A DNA stretch of 5,926 nucleotides from an archaeon (GCA_027348755.1 DAIEOU010000033.1:1-5926), one strand, 5' to 3'. Positions 1 through 5,265 are shown, numbered from the stretch's first letter. Program-made: numbers and translations. Notes: generated by a model not told the origin, from the letters alone.

Positions 1-357
1 CTAAGTTTTGCTTTGATATACAAATATACTAACAATGCTTCTTCAGTACAAGACTATTATTCTAAAGAGATAGCAAGAGTAATAGATTCTAGCGTACCTG
101 GAGATAACATATCTTTGAATATCGACAAGGCAGTCAGTGTAGCTGAGAAGAATGGAATTTCTATAAGTTCAGGAAACTCTTTCAAATTTGACAGTGCAAA
201 TCATAGGGTTTGCGTTTTACTTAGCAAGGGAAATCCAAGCTGTTATTCTTATTTTAACGATGTTTCTGTTGTTCTTCCAGATAATTCTATAGATTTAGGA
301 AACCCTGATAATTGGATACACTTTAGCATAGTTAGTTCTTCAGGTGGAGTAAAATGA
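1..357 (+). CDS. Small exported/pilin-like protein, 5' end outside window
   Basis: The frame is open from the first base, so the gene begins before the window. The TTG at 13 is only an in-frame leucine codon and not a convincing start. The first visible residues (LSFALIY) look like the end of a hydrophobic segment. They are followed by a polar domain with a YYSKEIARVIDSSVPGD stretch, beta-rich sequence and two cysteines (visible residues 71 and 81, counting from base 1). There is no catalytic motif that I recognise. The stop overlaps the next start by 4 nt (ATGA), so it is translationally coupled to a run of single-TM proteins. By inference it is a membrane-anchored or pilin-like protein with its C-terminal domain outside the cell. 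I recall similar small proteins in pilus-type clusters of DPANN archaea, but cannot confirm this here. The gene call is secure; the role is not. Confidence 0.8.
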   Translation, partial: LSFALIYKYTNNASSVQDYYSKEIARVIDSSVPGDNISLNIDKAVSVAEKNGISISSGNSFKFDSANHRVCVLLSKGNPSCYSYFNDVSVVLPDNSIDLGNPDNWIHFSIVSSSGGVK

Positions 358-812
358 ACAGAAAGGGATCTGAAACGGGGGATATGGCGCTGGTGTTTGT
401 ATTCGGATTTATCCTTTTTCTTATAGTTGGAAGTCTAGCATTAGGTCTTGAAATGTTTTATGGGCAACCTTTAGACTATAGGTATTCTGATTCAACTACT
501 TTAATTAACAGTGTTGTAAGGTGCCTTAACAATAACCAAATTAATGATATATTCTTCACAGATTTTTATTCAGAATGCGGAATATCTAAGAACGCGTTGT
601 TAGAAAATAAATTTGTTCTTCAGGTTTATTCAGACAAAAATACTTATGTGTCTATAGGGGATCCTGTGCAGTGTCAACTTCAGGATAAAAATCCTGAATA
701 TCCTAGGTGTTCAAATACGGACTTAAGCTTGGAAGTGAATGGACATCAAGAAATTTTACATGTTGTTGCAGGAAGTAATCAGAGAACTTATGCAGGGGTG
801 ACAAATGGATAG
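354..812 (+). CDS. Type IV pilin-like single-TM protein with four cysteines
   Basis: This 152-residue protein starts MNRKGSETG and then has one hydrophobic segment at about residues 11-31 (MALVFVFGFILFLIVGSLAL). The rest is polar and probably extracellular. RKG directly before the hydrophobic stretch resembles the basic-glycine cleavage site of archaeal prepilins, although an acidic residue (D10) sits at the edge of the membrane segment. Four cysteines (57, 75, 107, 119) lie after the membrane segment, which suggests two disulfides. The ATG at 354 is supported by a GGTGGAG Shine-Dalgarno at 343-349 and a 4-nt overlap with the preceding gene. The 3' end overlaps the next gene by 8 nt. I do not recognise a named family. 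The pilin-like role is inferred from architecture and neighbours. Confidence 0.85.
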   Translation: MNRKGSETGDMALVFVFGFILFLIVGSLALGLEMFYGQPLDYRYSDSTTLINSVVRCLNNNQINDIFFTDFYSECGISKNALLENKFVLQVYSDKNTYVSIGDPVQCQLQDKNPEYPRCSNTDLSLEVNGHQEILHVVAGSNQRTYAGVTNG

Positions 813-1383
813 AAAAGGACTTTTAGGCGGAGGATTAGTATCTCCGATAGTTCTTTTTATAGTGGCTATTATACTTGCACTTTTTGTAATGCTTTCAGCA
901 GGAAGTATATCTTTAGTAAAACCTGCAGGAGAGGTAGGTGGGCAGATTGAATCTTCAACTCCTTTGTATTACGATCCACTTCTATCAACAATACCTTTAG
1001 ATATATACAATACAGAAACTAACAGTTATTCTATTGTTGCTATGAGAATTATGGATGTATATATGCTGCCTAGTAATTTGCAAGCTAAAACAGAAAGTAT
1101 AGTTTCAGGATTATCAAAACTTGTAGATAATGAGAAATCATGTTTGATATTTCATGGAGAAAATCTTGTTGGGCAAGGAGATTCAGAAGCATTTAGTCCA
1201 TTAAGCGCTATTTATATAAGATATACAAATGGGGGCGCGAAGCAGATTACCGGAGATGCTGCAATAAGTATGTATTCTTATTATTATTCTCATAATCTAT
1301 TTCAGAAAGAAATAATTAAACGTTCAGATACTGGAGAGCAATGGAGATTTGTTTATTACTATGGAGGATGTCAGGATGAATAA
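805..1383 (+). CDS. Type IV pilin-like single-TM protein
   Basis: This 192-residue protein starts MDRKGLLGGG, then has a hydrophobic segment at about residues 11-31 (LVSPIVLFIVAIILALFVML). RKG plus a nearby VSP at the start of the hydrophobic stretch recalls archaeal pilins that begin [KR][GA] followed by VSP-hydrophobic, but that is a resemblance, not a domain hit. The remaining ~160 residues form a polar, tyrosine-rich exported domain with two cysteines (113 and 189). The ATG at 805 has a GGTGA Shine-Dalgarno at 797-801 and lies 8 nt inside the upstream gene (ATGGATAG). The same 8-nt overlap recurs at its own 3' end with the next gene. No catalytic motif was seen. It could be a minor pilin or a membrane-anchored filament component. 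Confidence 0.86.
   Translation: MDRKGLLGGGLVSPIVLFIVAIILALFVMLSAGSISLVKPAGEVGGQIESSTPLYYDPLLSTIPLDIYNTETNSYSIVAMRIMDVYMLPSNLQAKTESIVSGLSKLVDNEKSCLIFHGENLVGQGDSEAFSPLSAIYIRYTNGGAKQITGDAAISMYSYYYSHNLFQKEIIKRSDTGEQWRFVYYYGGCQDE
1363..1367 (+). promoter_or_regulatory. Shine-Dalgarno that fixes the next gene's start at 1376
   Basis: A GGAGG lies 8 nt before the ATG at 1376. It falls downstream of the alternative in-frame TTG at 1349 and ATG at 1361, so those cannot use it. It is the clearest ribosome-binding site in the window and supports the short start (MNKKA) for the following gene. Confidence 0.75.
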
Positions 1384-1831
1384 AAAAGCAAATACTGTTG
1401 CATTTGGTTTATTGCCAGTCTTTGCACTCGCAGCATGTCTTGCAGTAATTATAACTTTCTTTCAGTATGATAGCAGCATGTCTGGTTCTATAAACGATGT
1501 TTCTTCTACCATACGGAATGCAGACTTCAATTATTACAATATACTATCTATTGCGCAAACTGCGATGGTTTCTGCATCAGTAAATGGTATCTCTAAGGAG
1601 AGTTTTTCTAAAGCTGCAAATGGACTTAACTCGCATATAGAAGGACAAGGCAACTTTTTCCTTTTGATACAAAAAGGAGATTTCAGTATTTACATGGATG
1701 GAAATAGGTATGTTCTTGATATGCCTGGACTTTATACTGGTTATTCAAGCAATAATTTAAAAATAATACGGCCCGTAGGTGCAATGGAGTTCGACGCTAA
1801 AGGACAGTTCATAAGGTTTATAAACAAATGA
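1376..1831 (+). CDS. Type IV pilin-like single-TM protein, cysteine-free exterior
   Basis: This is a 151-residue protein from the ATG at 1376. That start is chosen because GGAGG sits 8 nt upstream, because it gives an 8-nt overlap (ATGAATAA) matching the overlap at the preceding junction, and because it yields MNKKANTVAF, the same short basic N-terminus as its neighbours. The frame is open further upstream to 1349. Residues ~8-29 are hydrophobic (VAFGLLPVFALAACLAVIITFF), followed by a polar region with serine/asparagine-rich helix (DSSMSGSINDVSSTIRNADF) and a beta-rich C-terminus. KKA could act as a prepilin cleavage site. The only cysteine (21) is inside the membrane segment. I recognise no family. 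Its 3' end overlaps the next gene by 4 nt (ATGA). Confidence 0.82.
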   Translation: MNKKANTVAFGLLPVFALAACLAVIITFFQYDSSMSGSINDVSSTIRNADFNYYNILSIAQTAMVSASVNGISKESFSKAANGLNSHIEGQGNFFLLIQKGDFSIYMDGNRYVLDMPGLYTGYSSNNLKIIRPVGAMEFDAKGQFIRFINK

Positions 1832-2313
1832 TATTTATCAGGGGAATGAACGAAAGAGGTCAGGAAGGCTTGACGCTTACGACTTTGCTGCTTATAATTC
1901 TCGGAGTTGTTGCGGTTGTTGTAATAATATTATTCTTTACAGGATTTTTCAGCAAGGTTTCAAACGCTGCTGGTCAGGCTCCTGGTCAGGATCTTCAGGC
2001 CGCTGTAAGCGCATGTAATCTTGCAGGAAGTTCAGGTCTTCAGGCAGATTATTGTGCAACCTTCAGAAAAATTACTGTAAATGGTGTGGAGCAGTATCAG
2101 ACTTGTGAAAGTCCAGCGATACAGAAGCTCATGGATACTAACAAGCTACTTCAGGGTGGATGTGGAACAAACTCTATAGGTGCTAAAGATATGCAAACAT
2201 ACTGTCAGTCAGAGAAGCTTTCAAAGAACACTATAGTTGGAAACATGTACTGTTCTGGAGTTTATACCTCAGCTGATGCCACCTCCTATGCATCTTCAAG
2301 CATGTATAGTTAA
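1828..2313 (+). CDS. RGQEGLTLTT-type pilin-like protein, six cysteines
   Basis: This 161-residue protein contains MNERGQEGLTLTT from residue 7, followed by a long hydrophobic segment at about residues 18-41, then a polar domain with six cysteines (63, 76, 93, 112, 126, 142). RG followed by Q, then GLTLTTLLLIILG, resembles the basic-glycine cleavage site and GTLIIFIA-type hydrophobic start of archaeal flagellin/pilin precursors. From memory, this style of N-terminus is common in short proteins of DPANN archaea. The start is uncertain. The ATG at 1828 gives a 4-nt ATGA overlap but only a weak AGG 11 nt upstream. The ATG at 1846 gives the family-like MNERGQEG, but its AGGGG is just 1 nt away, too close for a normal Shine-Dalgarno. 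Glutamine codons are strongly biased (10 CAG, 1 CAA), unlike upstream genes. It is the best candidate in the cluster for an abundant filament subunit, by inference. Confidence 0.86.
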   Translation: MIFIRGMNERGQEGLTLTTLLLIILGVVAVVVIILFFTGFFSKVSNAAGQAPGQDLQAAVSACNLAGSSGLQADYCATFRKITVNGVEQYQTCESPAIQKLMDTNKLLQGGCGTNSIGAKDMQTYCQSEKLSKNTIVGNMYCSGVYTSADATSYASSSMYS

Positions 2314-2326
2314 TTTTACGTAAAAT
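2313..2326. repeat. Perfect 14-bp palindrome between cistrons
   Basis: ATTTTACGTAAAAT is its own reverse complement. It begins on the last base of the upstream stop codon and runs into the start codon of the possible small ORF at 2325. It could be an operator, a weak hairpin, or chance. One 14-bp palindrome in a 6-kb AT-rich window is not improbable. Confidence 0.4.
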
Positions 2327-2459
2327 GGATTACGGAGTTCCTGAAAGAAGAAAGAATAAGAATGACAAACGGGCGAAGTCAAGATATAACAGGTTCAGGC
2401 TTGGAGGAAGTCAGAGGTCTGCCAATATTGGTTCTGGAAAGGGGAACAAAAGCAGCTAG
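2325..2459 (+). CDS. Possible small basic peptide (44 aa), unrecognised
   Basis: An ATG at 2325, 11 nt after the preceding stop, opens a 44-residue frame ending at a TAG immediately before the next promoter. The peptide (MDYGVPERRKNKNDKRAKSR at its start) has 13 Lys/Arg against 3 Asp/Glu. Its C-terminus is rich in glycine and serine. Six of seven arginine codons are AGA/AGG, as in the surrounding genes, which favours real coding. The stretch is about 43% G+C by count, higher than its surroundings, and it fills the gap between two genes almost exactly. Against it, no Shine-Dalgarno is visible and the length is easily reached by chance. If real it could be a nucleic-acid-binding or ribosome-associated peptide, but that is only charge-based. 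A structured RNA is the alternative. Confidence 0.42.
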   Translation: MDYGVPERRKNKNDKRAKSRYNRFRLGGSQRSANIGSGKGNKSS

Positions 2460-2461
2460 AG

Positions 2462-2468
2462 TTATATA
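2462..2468 (+). promoter_or_regulatory. TATA box for prepilin peptidase gene
   Basis: TTATATA begins 28 nt before the ATG at 2490, with no Shine-Dalgarno between. This is the same spacing as the other four promoters here, and fits a leaderless or nearly leaderless transcript. It implies the peptidase can be transcribed independently of the pilin-like genes upstream. Confidence 0.6.
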
Positions 2469-2489
2469 CATAAATATTCTGTTTTAACA

Positions 2490-3338
2490 ATGAATCCTGA
2501 TTATTTTCTCTTTGGGATAGGAATATTTTGGATTGCTTTTGCAAGTATACAAGATTTGAGAAAGAGAGAAGTGGCTAATTGGCTTAACTTTTCATTGATA
2601 TTCTTAGGACTGACGTATAGAATTGCATATGGTCTTTATTATTCAAATCCAGGATATATACGAGCAGGGGCAGCATCTTTCATTATGTTTTGTGCAATAG
2701 CCTATGCACTTTATTATGGAAAGGCATTTGCAGGTGGAGATGCTAAACTTCTTATGGGTGTTGGAACGCTTATTCCAGGAGACTCTTTGTATGCAGTTAT
2801 TTCAAATGGGCTTATTTTCATATTCGTTCTTCTTATTATAGGAGCATTATGGAGCATTTTTGCACTTTTCACCCCGCTTGCGCCTTTGAAATGGAAGAGT
2901 CTAAAGAAAGAAATTAACAAGAGAAAAATAAAATATTACATATATACTGCATTTTTATTTGCGCTGGCTGCTTTGGGGGCTTCATTTGTATATAATAATA
3001 TTATTTATTCAGTTGTTCTATTGATATTTTCAATTATAATCGGAGGTTATCCTATACTTAAGGCGGCTGATTCCGGCATGGTAATTAAAGTTAGACCTAA
3101 AGACCTTGTGGAAGGAGATTGGATATTGGAAGATATAAAGATAGGAAATAAGACAATAAAAAAGACAGTTCATGGGCTTTCATATAGCGATATAAAATTA
3201 ATAAGACATTATGGAAAAACAATAAATGTCAAAGCAGGAGTTCCATTTGTTCCTGCATTTATGATCTCTTTTATTATTATGGTATTCTTCTGGGTATCTG
3301 GAAACTCTCTTGTTTCTTCTCTTTGGGCTCTGGTTTAG
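2490..3338 (+). CDS. Archaeal prepilin/preflagellin peptidase (A24 aspartic)
   Basis: This 282-residue membrane protein belongs to the FlaK/PibD-type A24 family, which cleaves the class III signal peptides of archaellins and type IV pilins on the cytoplasmic side of the membrane. The two catalytic aspartates are visible: D22 in QDLRKREVANWLN after the first membrane segment, and D84 in FAGGDAKLLMG, the archaeal form of the GxGD motif. Hydrophobic segments lie at about 4-20, 34-50, 60-76, 100-127, 149-168 and 170-188. A soluble region (~191-249) with LVEGDWILEDI and a final segment after GVPFVPAF (250-257) match the C-terminal extension I know from archaeal members of this family. It is preceded by its own TATA box and lies directly after the pilin-like genes, its likely substrates. 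The last 62 nt overlap the 3' end of the opposite-strand gene. Confidence 0.93.
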   Translation: MNPDYFLFGIGIFWIAFASIQDLRKREVANWLNFSLIFLGLTYRIAYGLYYSNPGYIRAGAASFIMFCAIAYALYYGKAFAGGDAKLLMGVGTLIPGDSLYAVISNGLIFIFVLLIIGALWSIFALFTPLAPLKWKSLKKEINKRKIKYYIYTAFLFALAALGASFVYNNIIYSVVLLIFSIIIGGYPILKAADSGMVIKVRPKDLVEGDWILEDIKIGNKTIKKTVHGLSYSDIKLIRHYGKTINVKAGVPFVPAFMISFIIMVFFWVSGNSLVSSLWALV

Positions 3339-3900
3339 GTGCAAGTTTTGCATTTCTCTTTTTTACTCTAAGTATTTCTGCTACTATCTCAAGCTCTTCT
3401 ATTTTTGCAGACTTTCTAGGAGAATTTATGTTTAAAGGTTTATCATATGAAGGTATTATGCTTATGTAAGCTTCTCCGAATCTATTTTCTGTTTGTATCT
3501 CTGTGGTTTTAGCTCCAAGTTTTGATATTATTCTAGAAGATATTTTCTTCGCAAGAGTAAATGCACCAGTAGGCATCTTTTTCGCATCATTCACGGCTTT
3601 CTTAGGTATTATTATACAGTTTCCTTTAGAAACAGGAGTTATATCAAGAAATGCGGAAGCTGAAAGGTTCTCAGATATCTTAACTGATGGAATGTCTCCA
3701 TCTATTATTCTTCTAAATATACTTTTGTTGTCTGAATCATCTTTTCTAGAACTTCTTTGCTCATTAAGCATTGATTCAAGAGCTTCAGAGGATAGAGAGT
3801 CTATCTGATTTTCAGCTTCTATTCTTTTTTCTGGAGAAAGATGCGTAATTTGAGCTTTAAGCTGATTTTTGAGCTCTATAACCTGTTCTTCACTAAGCAT
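3277..3900 (-). CDS. HIT-like protein with histidine triad replaced
   Basis: This is a 207-residue protein. Residues ~60-155 follow the HIT (histidine triad) nucleotide-binding fold: SIFRRIIDGDIPSVKI corresponds to the usual CIFCKI..GEIPS start, FLDITPVSKGNCIIIPKK (84-101) to the conserved FLDI.P.S.GH..VIPK core, and YISIIPSY (145-152) to the HxHxHxxP end. The catalytic histidines are replaced by E143, Y145 and S147, and the zinc-type CxxC by S60 and R63, so hydrolase or transferase activity is doubtful. An added N-terminal helical domain (1-50, acidic/basic and glutamine-rich) and a Lys/Pro-rich tail (180-207) flank it. I recall similarly extended HIT proteins in DPANN archaea. ATG at 3900 lies 29 nt after a TATA box on its strand. 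The last 62 nt overlap the convergent peptidase gene. Function unknown; perhaps nucleotide or RNA binding. Confidence 0.82.
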   Translation of the reverse strand: MLSEEQVIELKNQLKAQITHLSPEKRIEAENQIDSLSSEALESMLNEQRSSRKDDSDNKSIFRRIIDGDIPSVKISENLSASAFLDITPVSKGNCIIIPKKAVNDAKKMPTGAFTLAKKISSRIISKLGAKTTEIQTENRFGEAYISIIPSYDKPLNINSPRKSAKIEELEIVAEILRVKKRNAKLAPKPEPKEKKQESFQIPRRIP

Positions 3901-3922
3901 ATTAAAATTAAATAGAGTATCC

Positions 3923-3930
3923 TTATATAG
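3923..3930 (-). promoter_or_regulatory. TATA box for HIT-like gene
   Basis: On the minus strand CTATATAA places its first T (3929) 29 nt before the ATG at 3900. No Shine-Dalgarno is present, so a leaderless transcript is likely. The box starts only a few bases beyond the stop of the upstream aEF-1beta gene, so that gene's transcription must end within or pass through this promoter. Confidence 0.62.
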
Positions 3931-3935
3931 CTTAC

Positions 3936-4208
3936 TTAGCCAAACGCCCTTCTATAATCTTCTATAGTGGCTGAAGAAACGTTCTTTAATGCATTGAGTT
4001 CCTGCTCAACTATGTCTGAGCCTTTTTCCTCAGGCATCATGAATTTTGCAAATATTGCCTTAAGGCCGAATGCTATAGGCTTCTCTTCAAAACTAAGATT
4101 TGAAGCGCCTATTAATCCTAGCTTTGATTTTGCTTCAGATTTTATACCTTCAAGATTTACTTCTGGGCTTTCAGGCATTATTTTAACAATGAATATTACT
4201 GTAGCCAT
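3936..4208 (-). CDS. ef1b: Translation elongation factor aEF-1beta
   Basis: This 90-residue protein is the archaeal guanine-nucleotide exchange factor for elongation factor 1-alpha, restoring the GTP form during protein synthesis in the cytoplasm. Family signatures run its whole length: MATVIFIVKIMPESPEVNLE at the start, EEKPIAFGLKAI (41-52) in the middle, and VSSATIEDYRRAFG at the C-terminus. Its size matches archaeal members (about 90 residues). The reading frame is open up to 4334, but the ATG at 4208 is chosen because it gives the family-length N-terminus and a TATA box lies 29 nt upstream. It is transcribed divergently from the RPA gene, and the HIT-like gene follows 35 nt downstream on the same strand with a promoter of its own. 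Confidence 0.95.
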   Translation of the reverse strand: MATVIFIVKIMPESPEVNLEGIKSEAKSKLGLIGASNLSFEEKPIAFGLKAIFAKFMMPEEKGSDIVEQELNALKNVSSATIEDYRRAFG

Positions 4209-4227
4209 AAGCTGAAATGCAAAAGAT

Positions 4228-4237
4228 GTTTTATAAA
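4228..4237 (-). promoter_or_regulatory. TATA box for aEF-1beta
   Basis: On the minus strand TTTATAAAAC begins 29 nt before the ATG at 4208, close to the archaeal TATA consensus, and no ribosome-binding site intervenes. It is one half of a divergent promoter pair in the 84-nt spacer between aEF-1beta and RPA. Confidence 0.65.
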
Positions 4238-4264
4238 CCTTGTTAATTGCGAGTGGCATAATAC

Positions 4265-4272
4265 TTTTAAAT
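4265..4272 (+). promoter_or_regulatory. TATA box for RPA gene
   Basis: TTTTAAAT begins 28 nt before the ATG at 4293 and 25 nt before the GTG at 4290. The other four promoters in the window show 28-29 nt, which favours the ATG as the leaderless start. The two TATA boxes of this divergent pair are only 27 nt apart, so the two preinitiation complexes may compete. Confidence 0.58.
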
Positions 4273-4292
4273 CTCCTTTTGTTGAATTTGTG

Positions 4293-5225
4293 ATGGATAA
4301 TTATGACAGACTCGTTGAAAAAATTTCTCAACATGCAGGAGTTCCTAAAGAGGATATAGAAAGGAAAGTAGAAGCTAAAAGAGCAAAGCTCTCAGGGCTT
4401 GTTTCAAAAGAGGGAGCTGCACAGATAGTAGCTGCAGAGTTAGGCATAAACTTCGAGAATGAACATATGAAGTTATCCGAAATTGTTGAAGGAATGAAGA
4501 AAGCTAACAGCATAGTCCAGGTTATAGATGTATATCCCGTTAGAGCATATTCTAAAAATGGGAGAGAAGGAAAAGTAGCTAATCTTCTTGTTGGTGATGA
4601 AACTGGAAATGTTAGAATGGTATTATGGGATGTTAATCATATAGGCCTTGTGGAAAAAGGAGAGATAGAAAAAGGAGATGTTCTGGATGTAACAAATGCA
4701 AGTGTACGTAATGGAGAGCTACATCTTTCTTCTTTCTCAGATATAAAGAAGAGTAATCAAAAGATAAATGGAGTTATATCAAGTAAGCAATACTCTATGA
4801 AGAAGCTAAAGGATGCAAAACCAGGAGAGAGAGTAATAATAAGGGGAGTGATAGTTCAGTCTTTCGAACCTAGATATTTTGAAGTGTGTCCAGAATGTGG
4901 AAAGAAAGTTAGCGAAGGAGCATGTAAGGTACATGGAGCAGTTTCAGGGGTAAAAAGAGCTTTGCTAAATATAGTAATAGATGATGGGACTGAAAGTGTC
5001 AGGGCAGTATTATTTGGGGATCAGATACTTCAGTTAGGATTCTCAGAAGAAGAAATAATGAACCTAGAGCTTTTCAATTCAAAGAAAGACTCAATTCTTG
5101 GAGAGGAAAGGGTATTTTCTGGAACAATAAGAACAAACCAACTCTACAATACTCAAGAGTTTGCAATTGAAAAGGCTGAAATTGTAGATATAGACTCTCT
5201 TCTTAAGCAACTTCAAGGAGCGTAA
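4293..5225 (+). CDS. rpa: Replication protein A (ssDNA-binding), zinc-finger type
   Basis: This 310-residue protein binds single-stranded DNA during replication, repair and recombination. An N-terminal helical region (1-55, with GLVSKEGAAQIVAAELGI) is typical of archaeal RPA. A first OB fold spans about 72-150 (VQVIDVYPVRAY to LHLSSFSDI, with VRMVLWD). A second OB fold spans about 178-295 (VIIRGVIVQSFEPRYFEVCP to FAIEKAEIVDI). The second contains a zinc-finger-like insert, C199-x2-C202-x8-C211-x2-H214. The family often has a CxxC-CxxC or CxxC-CxxH insert here. The start is set at ATG 4293 rather than GTG 4290 on TATA spacing. radA follows after 58 nt on the same strand, a sensible pairing because RPA and RadA cooperate on ssDNA, but radA has its own TATA box. 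Confidence 0.92.
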   Translation: MDNYDRLVEKISQHAGVPKEDIERKVEAKRAKLSGLVSKEGAAQIVAAELGINFENEHMKLSEIVEGMKKANSIVQVIDVYPVRAYSKNGREGKVANLLVGDETGNVRMVLWDVNHIGLVEKGEIEKGDVLDVTNASVRNGELHLSSFSDIKKSNQKINGVISSKQYSMKKLKDAKPGERVIIRGVIVQSFEPRYFEVCPECGKKVSEGACKVHGAVSGVKRALLNIVIDDGTESVRAVLFGDQILQLGFSEEEIMNLELFNSKKDSILGEERVFSGTIRTNQLYNTQEFAIEKAEIVDIDSLLKQLQGA

Positions 5226-5244
5226 TAGAACGTGTATATTCTAA

Positions 5245-5265
5245 CGGTATAATATTTATATACCG
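5245..5265. repeat. Inverted repeat enclosing the radA TATA box
   Basis: CGGTATA (5245-5251) and TATACCG (5259-5265) are perfect 7-bp inverted arms with a 7-nt centre. The TATA box of radA lies across the centre and right arm. This is a natural shape for a dimeric repressor site that would block TBP. It could instead be a weak hairpin at the end of the RPA transcript, or chance. Confidence 0.45.
5255..5262 (+). promoter_or_regulatory. TATA box for radA
   Basis: TTTATATA, a consensus archaeal TATA box, begins 29 nt before the ATG at 5284. There is no Shine-Dalgarno before that ATG, so a leaderless transcript is likely. radA can thus be expressed apart from RPA. Confidence 0.7.

Noticed and set aside
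1349..1375. Upstream TTG start for the third complete pilin-like gene
   Set aside because: The GGAGG at 1363-1367 lies downstream of it and serves the ATG at 1376, which also gives the shared MN-basic-basic start.
2325..2489. tRNA or C/D-box sRNA in the intergenic stretch
   Set aside because: A GGTTCAGG stretch looked slightly like a T-loop, but I found no acceptor stem or anticodon arm, and no paired C (RUGAUGA) and D (CUGA) boxes.
2714..2920. 68-codon minus-strand open frame
   Set aside because: It is opposite the catalytic GGDAK region of the prepilin peptidase, with no independent support.
3503..3808. 101-codon plus-strand open frame
   Set aside because: It is antisense to the HIT-like gene, whose fold motifs are recognisable, so this frame is a by-product.
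3967..4215. 82-codon plus-strand open frame
   Set aside because: It is antisense to aEF-1beta, whose identity is certain from full-length motifs.
4290..4292. GTG start for RPA
   Set aside because: It is only 25 nt from the first base of the TATA box, while the ATG at 4293 matches the 28-29 nt spacing of the other promoters.
4209..4334. N-terminal extension of aEF-1beta to an ATG at 4334
   Set aside because: It would add 42 residues absent from the family, cross the TATA boxes, and overlap the start of RPA. The ATG at 4208 fits family length and promoter spacing.
4328..4513. 61-codon minus-strand open frame
   Set aside because: It is opposite the N-terminal region of RPA, with no independent support.
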